Source: Gammaproteobacteria bacterium (lineage in GTDB: Bacteria; Pseudomonadota; Gammaproteobacteria; Thiohalobacterales; Thiohalobacteraceae). Taken from it: DNA of 64,000 nucleotides. The notes below the pieces were generated by a model that had not been told where the DNA came from, did no database searches, and worked only from the letters and a program-made list of their open reading frames with translations. This document shows, piece after piece, positions 52,184 to 61,004 of the stretch. Numbering within the stretch: the first letter of the stretch is position 1; every line of letters begins with the position of its first letter. A program made the translations under genes and the position numbers. The DNA is taken from contig JAHJQQ010000050.1 of the NCBI GenBank assembly GCA_018819175.1, positions 62,001 to 126,000 on the forward strand. The letters are read 5' to 3'.

Positions 52184-53071
52184 ATGACCACTGAACAACA
52201 CCCGGCCAGCCTGGGCGATTATCTGCGTGGTCTGCCGCAGTATCTGTTGCCGCATCACGCCTTGTCGCGTATGGTGCTCGCCGCGACGCGTGTCGAGGCA
52301 CGCTGGTGGAAAAATCTGCTCATCAGCGCTTTTCGACGCCGCTTCGATATCGATATGTCGGTCGCGCAAGAACCGGATGCGCTGGCCTTCAACAGCTTCA
52401 ATGCCTTCTTCACCCGCGCGTTGCGCGATGATGCGCGACCGATCACCAGTACCGCCGGGAGTATTGTCTGTCCTGTCGATGGCCGTGTAAGTCAGGCAGG
52501 AAAAATCGCAGGCGATCGTATCTTCCAGGCCAAGGGCCGCGATTACAGCCTGCTGGAACTGTTGGGCGGCGATGCCGATCTGGCAGAGCGCTTTCAGGAC
52601 GGCGAGTTCGCCACGTTGTATCTGTCACCACGCGACTATCACCGCATTCATATGCCGCTTGCCGGACGCCTGACCGAAACCGTGTACGTGCCGGGTAGAT
52701 TGTTCAGCGTCGCGCCGCATACCGTGCGCAGCGTGCCGCGCGTGTTCGCGCGCAATGAACGCCTGGTTGCCCTGTTCGATACCGAGGCGGGCCCGATGGC
52801 GATGGTGCTGGTGGGTGCCCTGTTTGTCTCCTGCATCGAAACCGTCTGGTCCGGGGTGGTCACGCCGCCGCACGGCTACCAGATCCGCCGCCAGAATTTT
52901 GCGGACGCACCCCATCCCGTACAGCTGGCGCGCGGCGCCGAAATGGGCCGCTTCAATATGGGTTCAACAGTCATCCTGCTGTATGGCAAACAACGCGTGG
53001 ACTGGATTCGCGAATTGACCGCCGGCCAGCCGCTGCGTATGGGCGAGCAGATCGGCCAACTGCGCGGTTGA
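52184..53071 (+). CDS. psd: Phosphatidylserine decarboxylase proenzyme
   Basis: 295 residues. Makes phosphatidylethanolamine in the inner membrane. Family stretches FNSFNAFFTRALRDDARP, CPVDGRVSQAGKI, LSPRDYHRIHMPLAGRL (Asp/His of the site) and the self-cleavage site FNMGSTVILL, MGST instead of the common LGST but with the essential Gly-Ser. Starts 15 bases after the PCu(A)C gene. Confidence 0.97.
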   Translation: MTTEQHPASLGDYLRGLPQYLLPHHALSRMVLAATRVEARWWKNLLISAFRRRFDIDMSVAQEPDALAFNSFNAFFTRALRDDARPITSTAGSIVCPVDGRVSQAGKIAGDRIFQAKGRDYSLLELLGGDADLAERFQDGEFATLYLSPRDYHRIHMPLAGRLTETVYVPGRLFSVAPHTVRSVPRVFARNERLVALFDTEAGPMAMVLVGALFVSCIETVWSGVVTPPHGYQIRRQNFADAPHPVQLARGAEMGRFNMGSTVILLYGKQRVDWIRELTAGQPLRMGEQIGQLRG

Positions 53072-53156
53072 CCCAATATCGCCAGATAATGTCGGCACTG
53101 GCTGGCGGACTCTGGTATCCTTGCCGACCGATTCAGTGACCCCTTCGGATCTGGCC

Positions 53157-53954
53157 ATGCACCCCATGCTCAACATAGCCACGCGCGCCGCACGCAGCGC
53201 GGGCGACCTGATTGTGCGATCTCTGGATCGCGCGGATCAGCTCACAATCATCAGCAAAGACCGCAATGATTACGTGTCCGAAATCGACCGTCAGGCCGAA
53301 GACACGATTATCCGCGCCCTGCGAAAGGCCTACCCGCACCACGGCATTCTGGCCGAGGAAAGCGGCCATCACGACGGTGATGAGTATCAATGGGTCATCG
53401 ACCCGCTCGACGGCACCACCAATTTCCTGCACGGATTTCCGCAGTTCTCGGTTTCGATTGCGCTGTTGCACAAGGGCCGGCTGGAACAAGGCGTGGTCTA
53501 CGATCCGTTGCGTCAGGAAATGTTCACCGCGACCCGCGGCGCCGGCGCCATGCTCAACAACCGCCGATTGCGGGTCAGCTCGCGCAACGGCCTATCCGGC
53601 GCCCTGCTGGGTACTGGATTTCCCTATAAGATCCACGACCATCTGGATGCCTACTTGGCGATGCTCAAGGATCTGATCAAGGAAACCGCCGGCATCCGTC
53701 GGCCGGGCTCGGCCGCGCTGGATCTGGCCTATGTCGCCGCCGGACGCTTGGATGGCTTCTGGGAGATAGGCTTGAACACCTGGGATCTGGCGGCCGGCGC
53801 CTTGCTGATTCAGGAGGCAGGCGGCATCGTCGGCGATTTCACCGGCGGCCCCAGTTTTCTGAAAAGCGGGAATATCGTGGCGGGGAATGCCAAAGTCTTC
53901 GCTGCCCTGATCAAGGCCATCCGCCCGCATCTTCCTGCCGAATTGGGCGGCTGA
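53157..53954 (+). CDS. suhB: Inositol-1-monophosphatase family protein
   Basis: 265 residues from MHPMLNIATRAARSAG. Metal-site motifs GILAEESG, WVIDPLDGTTNFLHGFP and NTWDLAAGALLIQEAGG are complete. SuhB has IMPase activity and also takes part in rRNA antitermination. A frame open 36 bases upstream is unlikely to be used. secF, secD and yajC follow on the other strand, as in Pseudomonas. Confidence 0.95.
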   Translation: MHPMLNIATRAARSAGDLIVRSLDRADQLTIISKDRNDYVSEIDRQAEDTIIRALRKAYPHHGILAEESGHHDGDEYQWVIDPLDGTTNFLHGFPQFSVSIALLHKGRLEQGVVYDPLRQEMFTATRGAGAMLNNRRLRVSSRNGLSGALLGTGFPYKIHDHLDAYLAMLKDLIKETAGIRRPGSAALDLAYVAAGRLDGFWEIGLNTWDLAAGALLIQEAGGIVGDFTGGPSFLKSGNIVAGNAKVFAALIKAIRPHLPAELGG

Positions 53955-54064
53955 TTCGAACGCCAAATCACTCAAGTTTCAGCGCTTCTGACCCGACATA
54001 CTGGGTAACTAGCATGATCTGGCAGCACCGCTGCAGCCAGGTCACCGGCAGGAGCAGACAGACC

Positions 54065-54310
54065 ATGCGCACCCCCCATTTCAGCCATTCAGAACGTGCA
54101 AAACAGGCCCTGGAAATGACCATGCGGGATGCCCTGGATGGCCTGGAGGAATTGGCGAGCCTGGATGTCTACTGGTTCGAATCCGGCTGCCTCGAAATCC
54201 TCGGCATTGAACCACCGACACGTAATTCGGCAACCGTCACCCCCCTGCACCGCTCCACCCATCCGGCCAAGATACTGAATTTCGACCAGAATCGTCGCAA
54301 GACCGGTTGA
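54065..54310 (+). CDS. Small protein of unknown function (81 aa)
   Basis: Start MRTPHFSHSERAKQALEMTM with AGGAG about 11 bases upstream; the frame is open 51 bases further to an ATG without ribosome site. The middle is acidic and helical (RDALDGLEELASLDVYWFESGCLEILGI) and the tail basic. No similarity recognised. Confidence 0.5.
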   Translation: MRTPHFSHSERAKQALEMTMRDALDGLEELASLDVYWFESGCLEILGIEPPTRNSATVTPLHRSTHPAKILNFDQNRRKTG

Positions 54311-54433
54311 CGAAACCGATACCCGTAGTCAGAGCGGGTGCATTTCCCTTCTGCAATTATTGTGTTATACAAGGCCTAAGCCCGGTTTCCGTCGGGATCC
54401 CGACCGCCCACAGCAAAGAGGCTGGTGTATAAC

Positions 54434-54769
54434 ATGAAAGCAATGCTGCTTACGTTTCTGACTCCCCCCCTGGCCGCCTGCCGCTATGGCTGTGCCGGCT
54501 GCTGCGCCGCACCCATCGGCGTGTTCTGGCTGACCGGCATTATCAGCATCCTGTATGGCGCTATCTGGGGCGGCCCCGCTGAGGGCACCGGCTGGCAAAC
54601 GGTCATGCTGGGCATTGGTCTCTGGGGCACAGCCGCACTCTGGGCTATTTTCACCATTCGTGGCGCCGATGAAGACAAATGCGCAGAACGTTCCAGCACC
54701 CTGTGCAGCAAGATCCTGCCGAGCGTGGATGAAACCGACCCCTTCGACGAAGTCCGCAAAGCCAGGTAA
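54434..54769 (+). CDS. Cys-rich small membrane protein of unknown function
   Basis: 111 residues. N-terminal cluster CRYGCAGCCAAPIGVFW followed by two helices (LTGIISILYGAIWGG and TVMLGIGLWGTAALWAIFTI), then a hydrophilic tail with two more Cys (DKCAERSSTLCSKIL). GTG nine bases upstream is in frame, but the AGAGG site fits the ATG only loosely, so start is uncertain. Ends at a clear terminator. The CX3CX2CC pattern suggests metal or redox chemistry at the membrane, which is inference. Confidence 0.65.
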   Translation: MKAMLLTFLTPPLAACRYGCAGCCAAPIGVFWLTGIISILYGAIWGGPAEGTGWQTVMLGIGLWGTAALWAIFTIRGADEDKCAERSSTLCSKILPSVDETDPFDEVRKAR

Positions 54770-54790
54770 TTTTCCCCTGACCTGAAATGC

Positions 54791-54819
54791 AAAAACCGCC
54801 CTGATGGGCGGTTTTGTTG
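54791..54819. terminator. Bidirectional intrinsic terminator
   Basis: AAAACCGCCC and GGGCGGTTTT form a perfect 10 bp stem around TGAT. The T tracts on both strands serve the convergent 54434 gene and secF. Confidence 0.92.
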
Positions 54820-54840
54820 TATGTGCCAGCAATTATTCTA

Positions 54841-55770
54841 TCAGGGGGTACTGTCTACCTCCGCCCCTTCTTTCTTGACCGGCATCAGATCGGCCTTACT
54901 GAGACCCAACGCCAGCACCGTCGCACTCGCGACATAGATCGACGAGAAGGTGCCGATAAAGATACCAATGATCAGCGCCAGCGAGAAACCATGGATCACC
55001 TTGCCGCCGAAGAAATACATGGCGACAACAACCAGCAAGGTTGCCACCGAGGTCATGATGGTCCGCGACAGCGTCTCGTTGATAGACGCGTCGATCACTT
55101 CTGTGGGTGTAGCCTTGCGTATGCGCCGGAAGTTTTCGCGGATACGATCAAACACCACAATGGTATCGTTCAGCGAATAACCGATCACCGCCAGCACCGC
55201 CGCCAACACCGTCACATCAAACTCGATCTGGAACAGACTGAATATGCCGATGGTGACAATCACGTCATGGACAGTGGCTACAATCGCGCCGATGGCAAAC
55301 CGATATTCGAAGCGCAACGCCACATAAATCAGAATACCCAGCAACGCATAGGTTATCGCCAGCCCACCTTTCTCCGCCAATTCCTGGCCCACTTGCGGGC
55401 CAACAAATTCGATACGACGCATCTCCACGCCGGCAGGACCAGCCTTGAGTGCCTGTAAGACCCGCTCACTCAGCGCCGCGCTGCTCTCGTCACGTGGCGC
55501 GATGCGGATCAGCACATCCCGCGCACTTCCAAAATGTTGCACTTGAGCATCGGAAAAATCGCCCGCCAGCGCCCCACGCACCGCATTCAAATCCGCGGCC
55601 TCCGGGTAGGCCACTTCAATCAGCGTACCGCCGGTGAAATCGATGCCGAAGTTGAAGCCCTTGGTAAACACCGATACGAGACAGACCAGTGACAGCACCA
55701 CAGAGAACACAACCGCAAACTTGCGTTTGTCCATGAAGCCGACATGGCTGGTGGCCTTAAAGAATTCCAT
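54841..55770 (-). CDS. secF: Protein translocase subunit SecF
   Basis: 309 residues with six membrane helices. Start MEFFKATSHVGFMDKRKFAVVFSVVLS; periplasmic part FGIDFTGGTLIEVAYP; then IGYSLNDTIVVFDRIRENFR, the SecF motif, and TLSRTIMTSVATLLVVVAMYFFGG. With SecD and YajC it helps Sec export using the proton motive force. Starts 19 bases after secD. Confidence 0.98.
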   Translation of the reverse strand: MEFFKATSHVGFMDKRKFAVVFSVVLSLVCLVSVFTKGFNFGIDFTGGTLIEVAYPEAADLNAVRGALAGDFSDAQVQHFGSARDVLIRIAPRDESSAALSERVLQALKAGPAGVEMRRIEFVGPQVGQELAEKGGLAITYALLGILIYVALRFEYRFAIGAIVATVHDVIVTIGIFSLFQIEFDVTVLAAVLAVIGYSLNDTIVVFDRIRENFRRIRKATPTEVIDASINETLSRTIMTSVATLLVVVAMYFFGGKVIHGFSLALIIGIFIGTFSSIYVASATVLALGLSKADLMPVKKEGAEVDSTP

Positions 55771-55789
55771 GCTTCATCCCCTGTAGGCG

Positions 55790-57655
55790 TTAGATGGATA
55801 ACCGGTCGACGCGCCGGCCACCGTAGACAAGATTGGCCATGGCACGAGTGACCATGATAGCGGTGAACATCGAGGTGAGAATGCCCAGCGACAACACCAC
55901 GGCGAAGCCCTTGACCGGCCCGGTTCCGAAACTGAACAACACCAACGCGGCGATCAGGGTGGTGATATTGGCATCGGCAATCGTTGAAAAAGCCTTCTCG
56001 TAACCCGAATGAATGGAGGCCTGCGGGCTGTTGCCGTTGCGCAATTCCTCACGGATACGTTCATTGATAAGCACGTTGGCATCCACGGCCATACCCACGG
56101 TCAGTACGATACCGGCGATACCTGGCAAGGTCAGCGTGGCCTGCAGCATCGACAGTAAGGCGATGAGCAAGACAATATTCAGTAGCAGCGCAACATTGGC
56201 AAACAGGCCAAACACTTTGTAATACACGCCCATGAACAACAGCACCAGCGCCAATCCGATCACCACCGACATGAAACCCTGATTGATGTTATCGCGCCCG
56301 AGGCTTGGGCCCACTGTGCGTTCTTCGATGATCTCAATCGGAGCTGCGAGCGCTCCGGCACGTAACAGCAGCGCCAGATTACGTGCCTCCTGTGGATTGT
56401 CGAGGCCGGTGATTTGGAAACGGTTGCCCAGCTGTCCCTGAATGCGCGCTATATTGATGACTTCCTTGACCACGCTCTTGTGTTTAACCGGCTCGCCATT
56501 GACCTCGCGGGTTTCCACCTTGTTCTCGATGAACACCACGGCCATCAGCTTGCCGATATTGTCCTTGGTGGCATTGGACATCTGGTGGCCACCCTTGCTG
56601 TCCAGATTGATAAAGACAGCGGCACCACCGCTGTCCTGATCGAAACCGGAGGACGCATCGGTGATGTAGTCACCGGTCAGGATCACTCGACGATCAAGCA
56701 GGACCGGATCACCATTACGTTCGTTATAAAGCTCACTACCGGCCGGCACATGCCCGGAGTTGACCGCATCAAGCACATTGTGACTTTCGTCGACCATGCG
56801 GAATTCCAGGGTCGCGGTCGCACCGAGAATCTCCTTGGCACGCGCGGTGTCCTGCACACCGGGCAACTGTACAACCACACGGCTGTCTCCCTGCTGCTGA
56901 ATCACCGGCTCGGCAACACCCAGCTCATTCACCCGATTACGCAGTGTTGTGATGTTCTGTTGAAGTGCGAAATTGCGGATGTCACGGCGCTCCTGATCGC
57001 CGATGGTTGCCGTCACCAGCCACTTATCGACAGTCTCCGAGGTCGAGAATTCCAGGCTGTCGTATTCCTTATTCAAAGCCTCCAGGGCCTGATCGCGCTC
57101 CTCGGCAGTGCGGAACTGCGCGACCACGCCACCGGATCCACGCACAACCGTTATGTAGCGGATCGGCTCATCGCGCTTACGCAACAGATCCCGGAACTCG
57201 CCGACATAACGCGCCTCGGCCTGATCGACCGCCGCATCCATATCGACTTCCATAAGAAAGTGCACACCACCGCGCAGATCCAGACCCAGATACATGGGCA
57301 AGGCGTTAATGGCATGCAACCAGCCGGGTTCGGCGCTCGCCAGATTCAGCGCGACCACAAACTGCTTGCCGAGCGTCTTGCCCAGCAGATCAGCGGCCTT
57401 CAGTTGCAACTCGGTATCGCGAAACCGAATCAGTATCTGTTCCTGCAGCAGCTCGACGCTCATCGGTGTAATACCGGCCTCGCTCAAGGCCGTACTCACC
57501 CGATCCTGCACGGCCGCATCGACCTGCGCATTGCGGGTTGCCGAGATTTGAATCGCCGGATCCTCACCATACAGGTTGGGCAACGCATACAGCGTGCCCA
57601 CGACCAAGATCACTGCAATCAACAGGTACTTCCACGTCGGGTACTGATTGATCAT
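55790..57655 (-). CDS. secD: Protein translocase subunit SecD
   Basis: 621 residues from MINQYPTWKYLLIAVILVVG, the normal SecD start; an in-frame TTG 21 bases upstream is less likely. GLDLRGGVHFLMEVD, the large periplasmic P1 region, and six C-terminal helices with GMAVDANVLINERIREEL (SecD/RND-type motif). Operon order yajC-secD-secF is conserved. Confidence 0.98.
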   Translation of the reverse strand: MINQYPTWKYLLIAVILVVGTLYALPNLYGEDPAIQISATRNAQVDAAVQDRVSTALSEAGITPMSVELLQEQILIRFRDTELQLKAADLLGKTLGKQFVVALNLASAEPGWLHAINALPMYLGLDLRGGVHFLMEVDMDAAVDQAEARYVGEFRDLLRKRDEPIRYITVVRGSGGVVAQFRTAEERDQALEALNKEYDSLEFSTSETVDKWLVTATIGDQERRDIRNFALQQNITTLRNRVNELGVAEPVIQQQGDSRVVVQLPGVQDTARAKEILGATATLEFRMVDESHNVLDAVNSGHVPAGSELYNERNGDPVLLDRRVILTGDYITDASSGFDQDSGGAAVFINLDSKGGHQMSNATKDNIGKLMAVVFIENKVETREVNGEPVKHKSVVKEVINIARIQGQLGNRFQITGLDNPQEARNLALLLRAGALAAPIEIIEERTVGPSLGRDNINQGFMSVVIGLALVLLFMGVYYKVFGLFANVALLLNIVLLIALLSMLQATLTLPGIAGIVLTVGMAVDANVLINERIREELRNGNSPQASIHSGYEKAFSTIADANITTLIAALVLFSFGTGPVKGFAVVLSLGILTSMFTAIMVTRAMANLVYGGRRVDRLSI

Positions 57656-57707
57656 CCGAATCCAATCCTTCAGCAAAGGAGAAAGGCTGAGCCGATCCCC
57701 AACATTA

Positions 57708-58034
57708 TTAGAGTTCTTTAACAGCGTCCTTGGGCATCAGTGCAGCAACCGCGGCGCGCTGTACCTTGACCTCAACACCATCCGATACCTGCAATTTGGC
57801 GAAATTCTCGCCCAGATCGGTGACCTTGCCGAGCAATCCGCCGTTGGTGACCACCCAGTCGCCCTTCTTCAGGCCTTGGACCATGGCCTTGTGTTCCTTG
57901 GCGCGTTTTTGCTGAGGACGGATCAGCAAAAAGTAAAACACCACGAAAATCAGGATCAGGGGCAGAAAACTCATAATTGGATCGGGCTGTGCCGGCGCAT
58001 CGGCCGCCCACGCCTGAGAGATGAAGAAGCTCAT
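57708..58034 (-). CDS. yajC: Sec accessory protein YajC
   Basis: 108 residues. N-terminal part FFISQAWAADAPAQPDPIMSF, then the helix LLILIFVVFYFLLIRPQQKR-type (SFLPLILIFVVFYFLLIRPQQK) and a small cytoplasmic domain (GDWVVTNGGLLGKVTDLGEN). Associates with SecDF. Follows tgt after an 80 bp gap. Confidence 0.97.
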   Translation of the reverse strand: MSFFISQAWAADAPAQPDPIMSFLPLILIFVVFYFLLIRPQQKRAKEHKAMVQGLKKGDWVVTNGGLLGKVTDLGENFAKLQVSDGVEVKVQRAAVAALMPKDAVKEL

Positions 58035-58114
58035 GTTGGTTCCTTAAAAGTGAACATACTGACGTGACCACCACTGGCTGGAAGTCCCTGCGCCGAGTGG
58101 CAAAACGGCCGGTA

Positions 58115-59230
58115 TTATGGCACAGGCGGCACGGCTTGGTCGCGCCTGGCGTAGAAATCGGCCACAAAATCCGTCAGCCTTCCGGCGGATATGGCGTCGC
58201 GCAGGCCCCGCATCAAGGTCTGGTAGTAATAAAGATTATGCAGGGTGTTCAGGCGCGCCCCCAGAATCTCGTTGCACTTATCCAAATGGTAGAGATAGGC
58301 CCGGCTGTAGCGGCGACAGGTGTCGCAGTCGCATTCCGGGTCCAATGGGCCGGTATCGGTCCGATTGGCACTGTTACGGAGCTTGACCACCCCGCTATGG
58401 GTGAACAGATGGCCATTGCGCGCATTGCGGGTCGGCATCACGCAATCGAACATATCCACGCCGCGACGGACCGCCTCGACAATGTCTTCCGGACGGCCGA
58501 CGCCCATCAGATAGCGTGGCCGATCAGACGGCATCCGCGGCATCAGATTATCGAGGATATGCAGCCGTTCCGGTTCAGTCTCACCCACCGATAAGCCACC
58601 GATGGCGTAACCGTCGAAACCAATCTCGGCGAGACCCTGCAGCGACTCGCTACGCAAGCCCGGATACATACCGCCTTGAATGATACCGAACAGCGCATTG
58701 GGATTCTCCGCATGCGCCTGCTTGGAACGTACCGCCCAGCGCAACGACATCTCCATCGAGGTCCGCGCCTGCAGCTCCGTCGCCGGATAGGGCGTGCATT
58801 CGTCGAAGATCATCACAATGTCCGAACCCAGTGCACGCTGCACGGCCATGGATTCCTCCGGACCGAGGAACACCTTCGAGCCGTTGATCGGCGAACGGAA
58901 GGTGACACCCTCCTCGGTGATTTTGCGCATATCACCCAGGCTGAACACCTGGAAACCGCCGGAGTCGGTCAGGATCGGCCCCGGCCATTGCATGAAGTCA
59001 TGCAAATCGCCGTGCGCGCGCATGATTTCCACACCGGGACGCAACATCAGGTGAAAGGTGTTACCAAGGATAATCTGTGCACCGGTCGCCGCGATTTCTT
59101 CCGGCAACATCGCCTTGACCGTGCCATAAGTACCGACCGGCATGAAGGCCGGTGTGTCAATCACCCCTCGGGACAGGTGTATTTTTCCACGCCTACTCTG
59201 ACCGTCGGCATTCAATAATTCAAATCGCAT
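58115..59230 (-). CDS. tgt: tRNA-guanine transglycosylase
   Basis: 371 residues from MRFELLNADGQSRRGKIHLSRG. Nucleophile region PTRNARNGHLFT, Asp in LTDSGGFQVFSLGD, zinc ligands in CDCDTCRRYSRAYLYHLDKCNE and LNTLHNLYYYQ. Exchanges G34 for preQ1 in tRNAs with GUN anticodons. Longer frame (to 59290) runs into repeats. A MITE-like element separates it from queA, which usually lies directly upstream. Confidence 0.97.
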   Translation of the reverse strand: MRFELLNADGQSRRGKIHLSRGVIDTPAFMPVGTYGTVKAMLPEEIAATGAQIILGNTFHLMLRPGVEIMRAHGDLHDFMQWPGPILTDSGGFQVFSLGDMRKITEEGVTFRSPINGSKVFLGPEESMAVQRALGSDIVMIFDECTPYPATELQARTSMEMSLRWAVRSKQAHAENPNALFGIIQGGMYPGLRSESLQGLAEIGFDGYAIGGLSVGETEPERLHILDNLMPRMPSDRPRYLMGVGRPEDIVEAVRRGVDMFDCVMPTRNARNGHLFTHSGVVKLRNSANRTDTGPLDPECDCDTCRRYSRAYLYHLDKCNEILGARLNTLHNLYYYQTLMRGLRDAISAGRLTDFVADFYARRDQAVPPVP

Positions 59231-59240
59231 GGCACACCAG

Positions 59241-59568
59241 TTGCAAGTGACAAGATACAAGATGCAAGTAAATACACTGCTGTCCCACAAACTCCCTCTC
59301 CCTTCCGGGAGAGGGTTGGGGAGAGGTTGTCAAAATAGAAAACTGCTTGAATATTAATTCCCTCATCCCAGCCTTCTCCCGGGTGGGAGAAGGAACTCTT
59401 TGTTTTTTTACCAAGGGTGATTCCATGTCCTCTATCGTCGTTAAATGAGTTAGGAGCTGCGATTAACGCCTGGATCGAACCCCGATCAAGATTATGTGGG
59501 ACAGCAGTGAAGTAAATACGTTTCTACTTGCATCTTGCATCTTGCATCTTGGCTCTTGTCTCACTCTA
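59241..59568. repeat. Inverted heptanucleotide arrays (CAAGATG type)
   Basis: Left array on the plus strand at 59241-59268: CAAGTGA, CAAGATA, CAAGATG, CAAG. Right array on the minus strand at 59524-59563: CAAGAGC, three CAAGATG, CAAG. The two would form one long hairpin if the element between them were removed. A third array of the same type lies at the 3' end of queA (59640-59671). Confidence 0.85.
59275..59509. mobile_element. MITE-like element, 235 bp, with 15 bp TIRs and 9 bp target duplication
   Basis: CACTGCTGTCCCACA at 59275-59289 is exactly mirrored at 59495-59509. AAGTAAATA stands directly outside on both sides (59266-59274 and 59510-59518), a 9 bp direct repeat as made by transposition. 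There is no transposase frame. The inside carries a second dyad-rich repeat: CCCTCTCCCTTCCGGGAGAG (59293-59314) and CCTTCTCCCGGGTGGGAGAA (59372-59391). The insertion point is in the loop of the heptamer hairpin. Confidence 0.8.
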
Positions 59569-59608
59569 TACACATCGCATCGTTGTAACCGAAAAACCGG
59601 TAACGCTG
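59524..59608 (-). pseudogene. Duplicated 3' end of queA
   Basis: Minus strand 59608-59524 repeats the last part of queA (59717-59640): CAGCGTTACCGGTTTTTC, then GATGCGATGT and the heptamer array with CAAGTAG. Translated it gives QRYRFFGYNDAMCIE then TGA, beside QRYRFFSYGDAMYLERD in the intact gene. It has no start and is not expressed as a protein. Confidence 0.8.
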
Positions 59609-59639
59609 GTCAAGGTAGAAAATCCAAGCAAATAGACCA

Positions 59640-60686
59640 CTACTTGTATCTTGACTCTTGACTCTTGTCTCTCTCCAAATACATCGCATCGCCATAACTG
59701 AAAAACCGGTAACGCTGTTCGACAGCATGCCGGTACGCCTTCATCACCGGCTCGTATCCGGCGAAGGCGGACACCAGCATCAACAAGGTGGATTCCGGTA
59801 AATGGAAATTCGTTACCAGCGCATCAATCACCTGGAACTCGAAGCCCGGTATGATGAACAGGCGCGTATCACCCGTATACGGCTGCAACGTTCCGTTACG
59901 CGCGGCCGTTTCCAGACTGCGCACCACCGTGGTTCCTACCGCCACCACACGCCCGCCGTGCGCCTTGGTCTCGGCGATGCGTGCGCAGGTCTCGGCACTC
60001 ACCTCGACCCATTCGGCATGCATGATATGCGCATCCAGATTCTCGACTCGCAATGGTTGAAAGGTCCCGGCACCCACATGCAAAGTGACCTGCGCAGTGT
60101 TGATGCCTTGGACGCGCAACTGCCCCAGAAAATCGGTATCGAAATGCAGGCCCGCCGTCGGCGCCGCCACGGCGCCCGGCTGCCGCGCGAATACCGTTTG
60201 GTAGCGTTCACGATCGGCGCTGGCATCCGGACGGGTAATGTACGGCGGCAGCGGGATATGGCCATGCTGTTCCAGCAACGTCAAGACATTGTCCTGACCG
60301 GCCATTTCCAGAATAAAAAAATCCTCTTCACGGCCCAGCACCACAACCTCAATAGCACCTTCCAAGTGCAGTTGCGCACCGGTCCGGGGCGGCTTGCTGG
60401 CTCGGATCTGCGCCAAGACTCGATGCTCATCCAGCACCCGCTCCACCAACACCTCGATGCGCCCGCCGCTGTCTTTGACACCGAACAGCCGTGCCGGAAT
60501 CACGCGGGTATCATTGAGCACCAATAAATCACCGGCGCGCAGGAGCTGTGCGAGATCACGAAACTGGCGGTCATGGATCTGCCCCTCGGCATTCAGGCAC
60601 AGCAAACGACTCGCCGCACGTTCCGCAAGCGGCACCTGGGCGATGAGGTCAGAGGGAAGATCGAACGAGAAATCACTGCGCTGCAT
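59640..60686 (-). CDS. queA: S-adenosylmethionine:tRNA ribosyltransferase-isomerase
   Basis: 348 residues from MQRSDFSFDLPSDLIAQVPLAERAASRLL. Family motifs GDLLVLNDTRVIPARLFG, GAVAAPTAGLHFD, VTLHVGAGTFQPLRVE and TNFHLPESTLLMLVSAFAG. Adds the epoxycyclopentane ring in queuosine synthesis, following Tgt. The last residues DKSQESRYK are encoded by the heptamer array, a repeat-derived tail. A frame open 42 bases upstream is less likely. Confidence 0.97.
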   Translation of the reverse strand: MQRSDFSFDLPSDLIAQVPLAERAASRLLCLNAEGQIHDRQFRDLAQLLRAGDLLVLNDTRVIPARLFGVKDSGGRIEVLVERVLDEHRVLAQIRASKPPRTGAQLHLEGAIEVVVLGREEDFFILEMAGQDNVLTLLEQHGHIPLPPYITRPDASADRERYQTVFARQPGAVAAPTAGLHFDTDFLGQLRVQGINTAQVTLHVGAGTFQPLRVENLDAHIMHAEWVEVSAETCARIAETKAHGGRVVAVGTTVVRSLETAARNGTLQPYTGDTRLFIIPGFEFQVIDALVTNFHLPESTLLMLVSAFAGYEPVMKAYRHAVEQRYRFFSYGDAMYLERDKSQESRYK

Positions 60687-60712
60687 GGCGCGGCATGGTA
60701 GCACAGCACGGC

Positions 60713-60740
60713 TTGCCGATCCGTCCATATGCCTTATACT
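60713..60740 (+). promoter_or_regulatory. Promoter of tRNA-Leu with GC-rich discriminator
   Basis: TTGCCG (60713-60718), 16 bp, TATACT (60735-60740), then AGCGCCC, the GC-rich discriminator usual for stringently controlled stable-RNA promoters. Start expected near 60747, 42 bases before the tRNA. Confidence 0.65.
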
Positions 60741-60788
60741 AGCGCCCTTGCCGCACCCCAGTAGATATCACGGTGGTGCGGTGGCTTG

Positions 60789-60875
60789 GCCGGGATGGCG
60801 GAATCGGTAGACGCAGTGGACTCAAAATCCACCGCTGGTAACAGTGTGCGAGTTCGAGTCTCGCTCCCGGCACCA
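60789..60875 (+). tRNA. tRNA-Leu(CAA)
   Basis: 87 nt class II tRNA, acceptor GCCGGGA/TCCCGGC, anticodon loop CTCAAAA (CAA), long variable arm, encoded CCA followed by TTTTTG. The 60876-61004 gap to glgP shows nothing recognisable. Confidence 0.97.
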
Positions 60876-61004
60876 TTTTTGTTCCTTCCACGCGGGAGCC
60901 CGCGCTCGCGGCAATGGCATGGAACCTGCAAAATGCGGATTCGACACAGGTAATCGTCGAATACCCGAGATTATCCCGCAGCGACCCAAGAGCGATGACA
61001 TCAT

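Noticed and set aside
56414..57721. Long open frame (435 codons) on the plus strand
   Set aside because: Lies opposite secD in a GC-rich coding region; low-complexity His/Gln/Arg-rich product without a motif, so a shadow frame.
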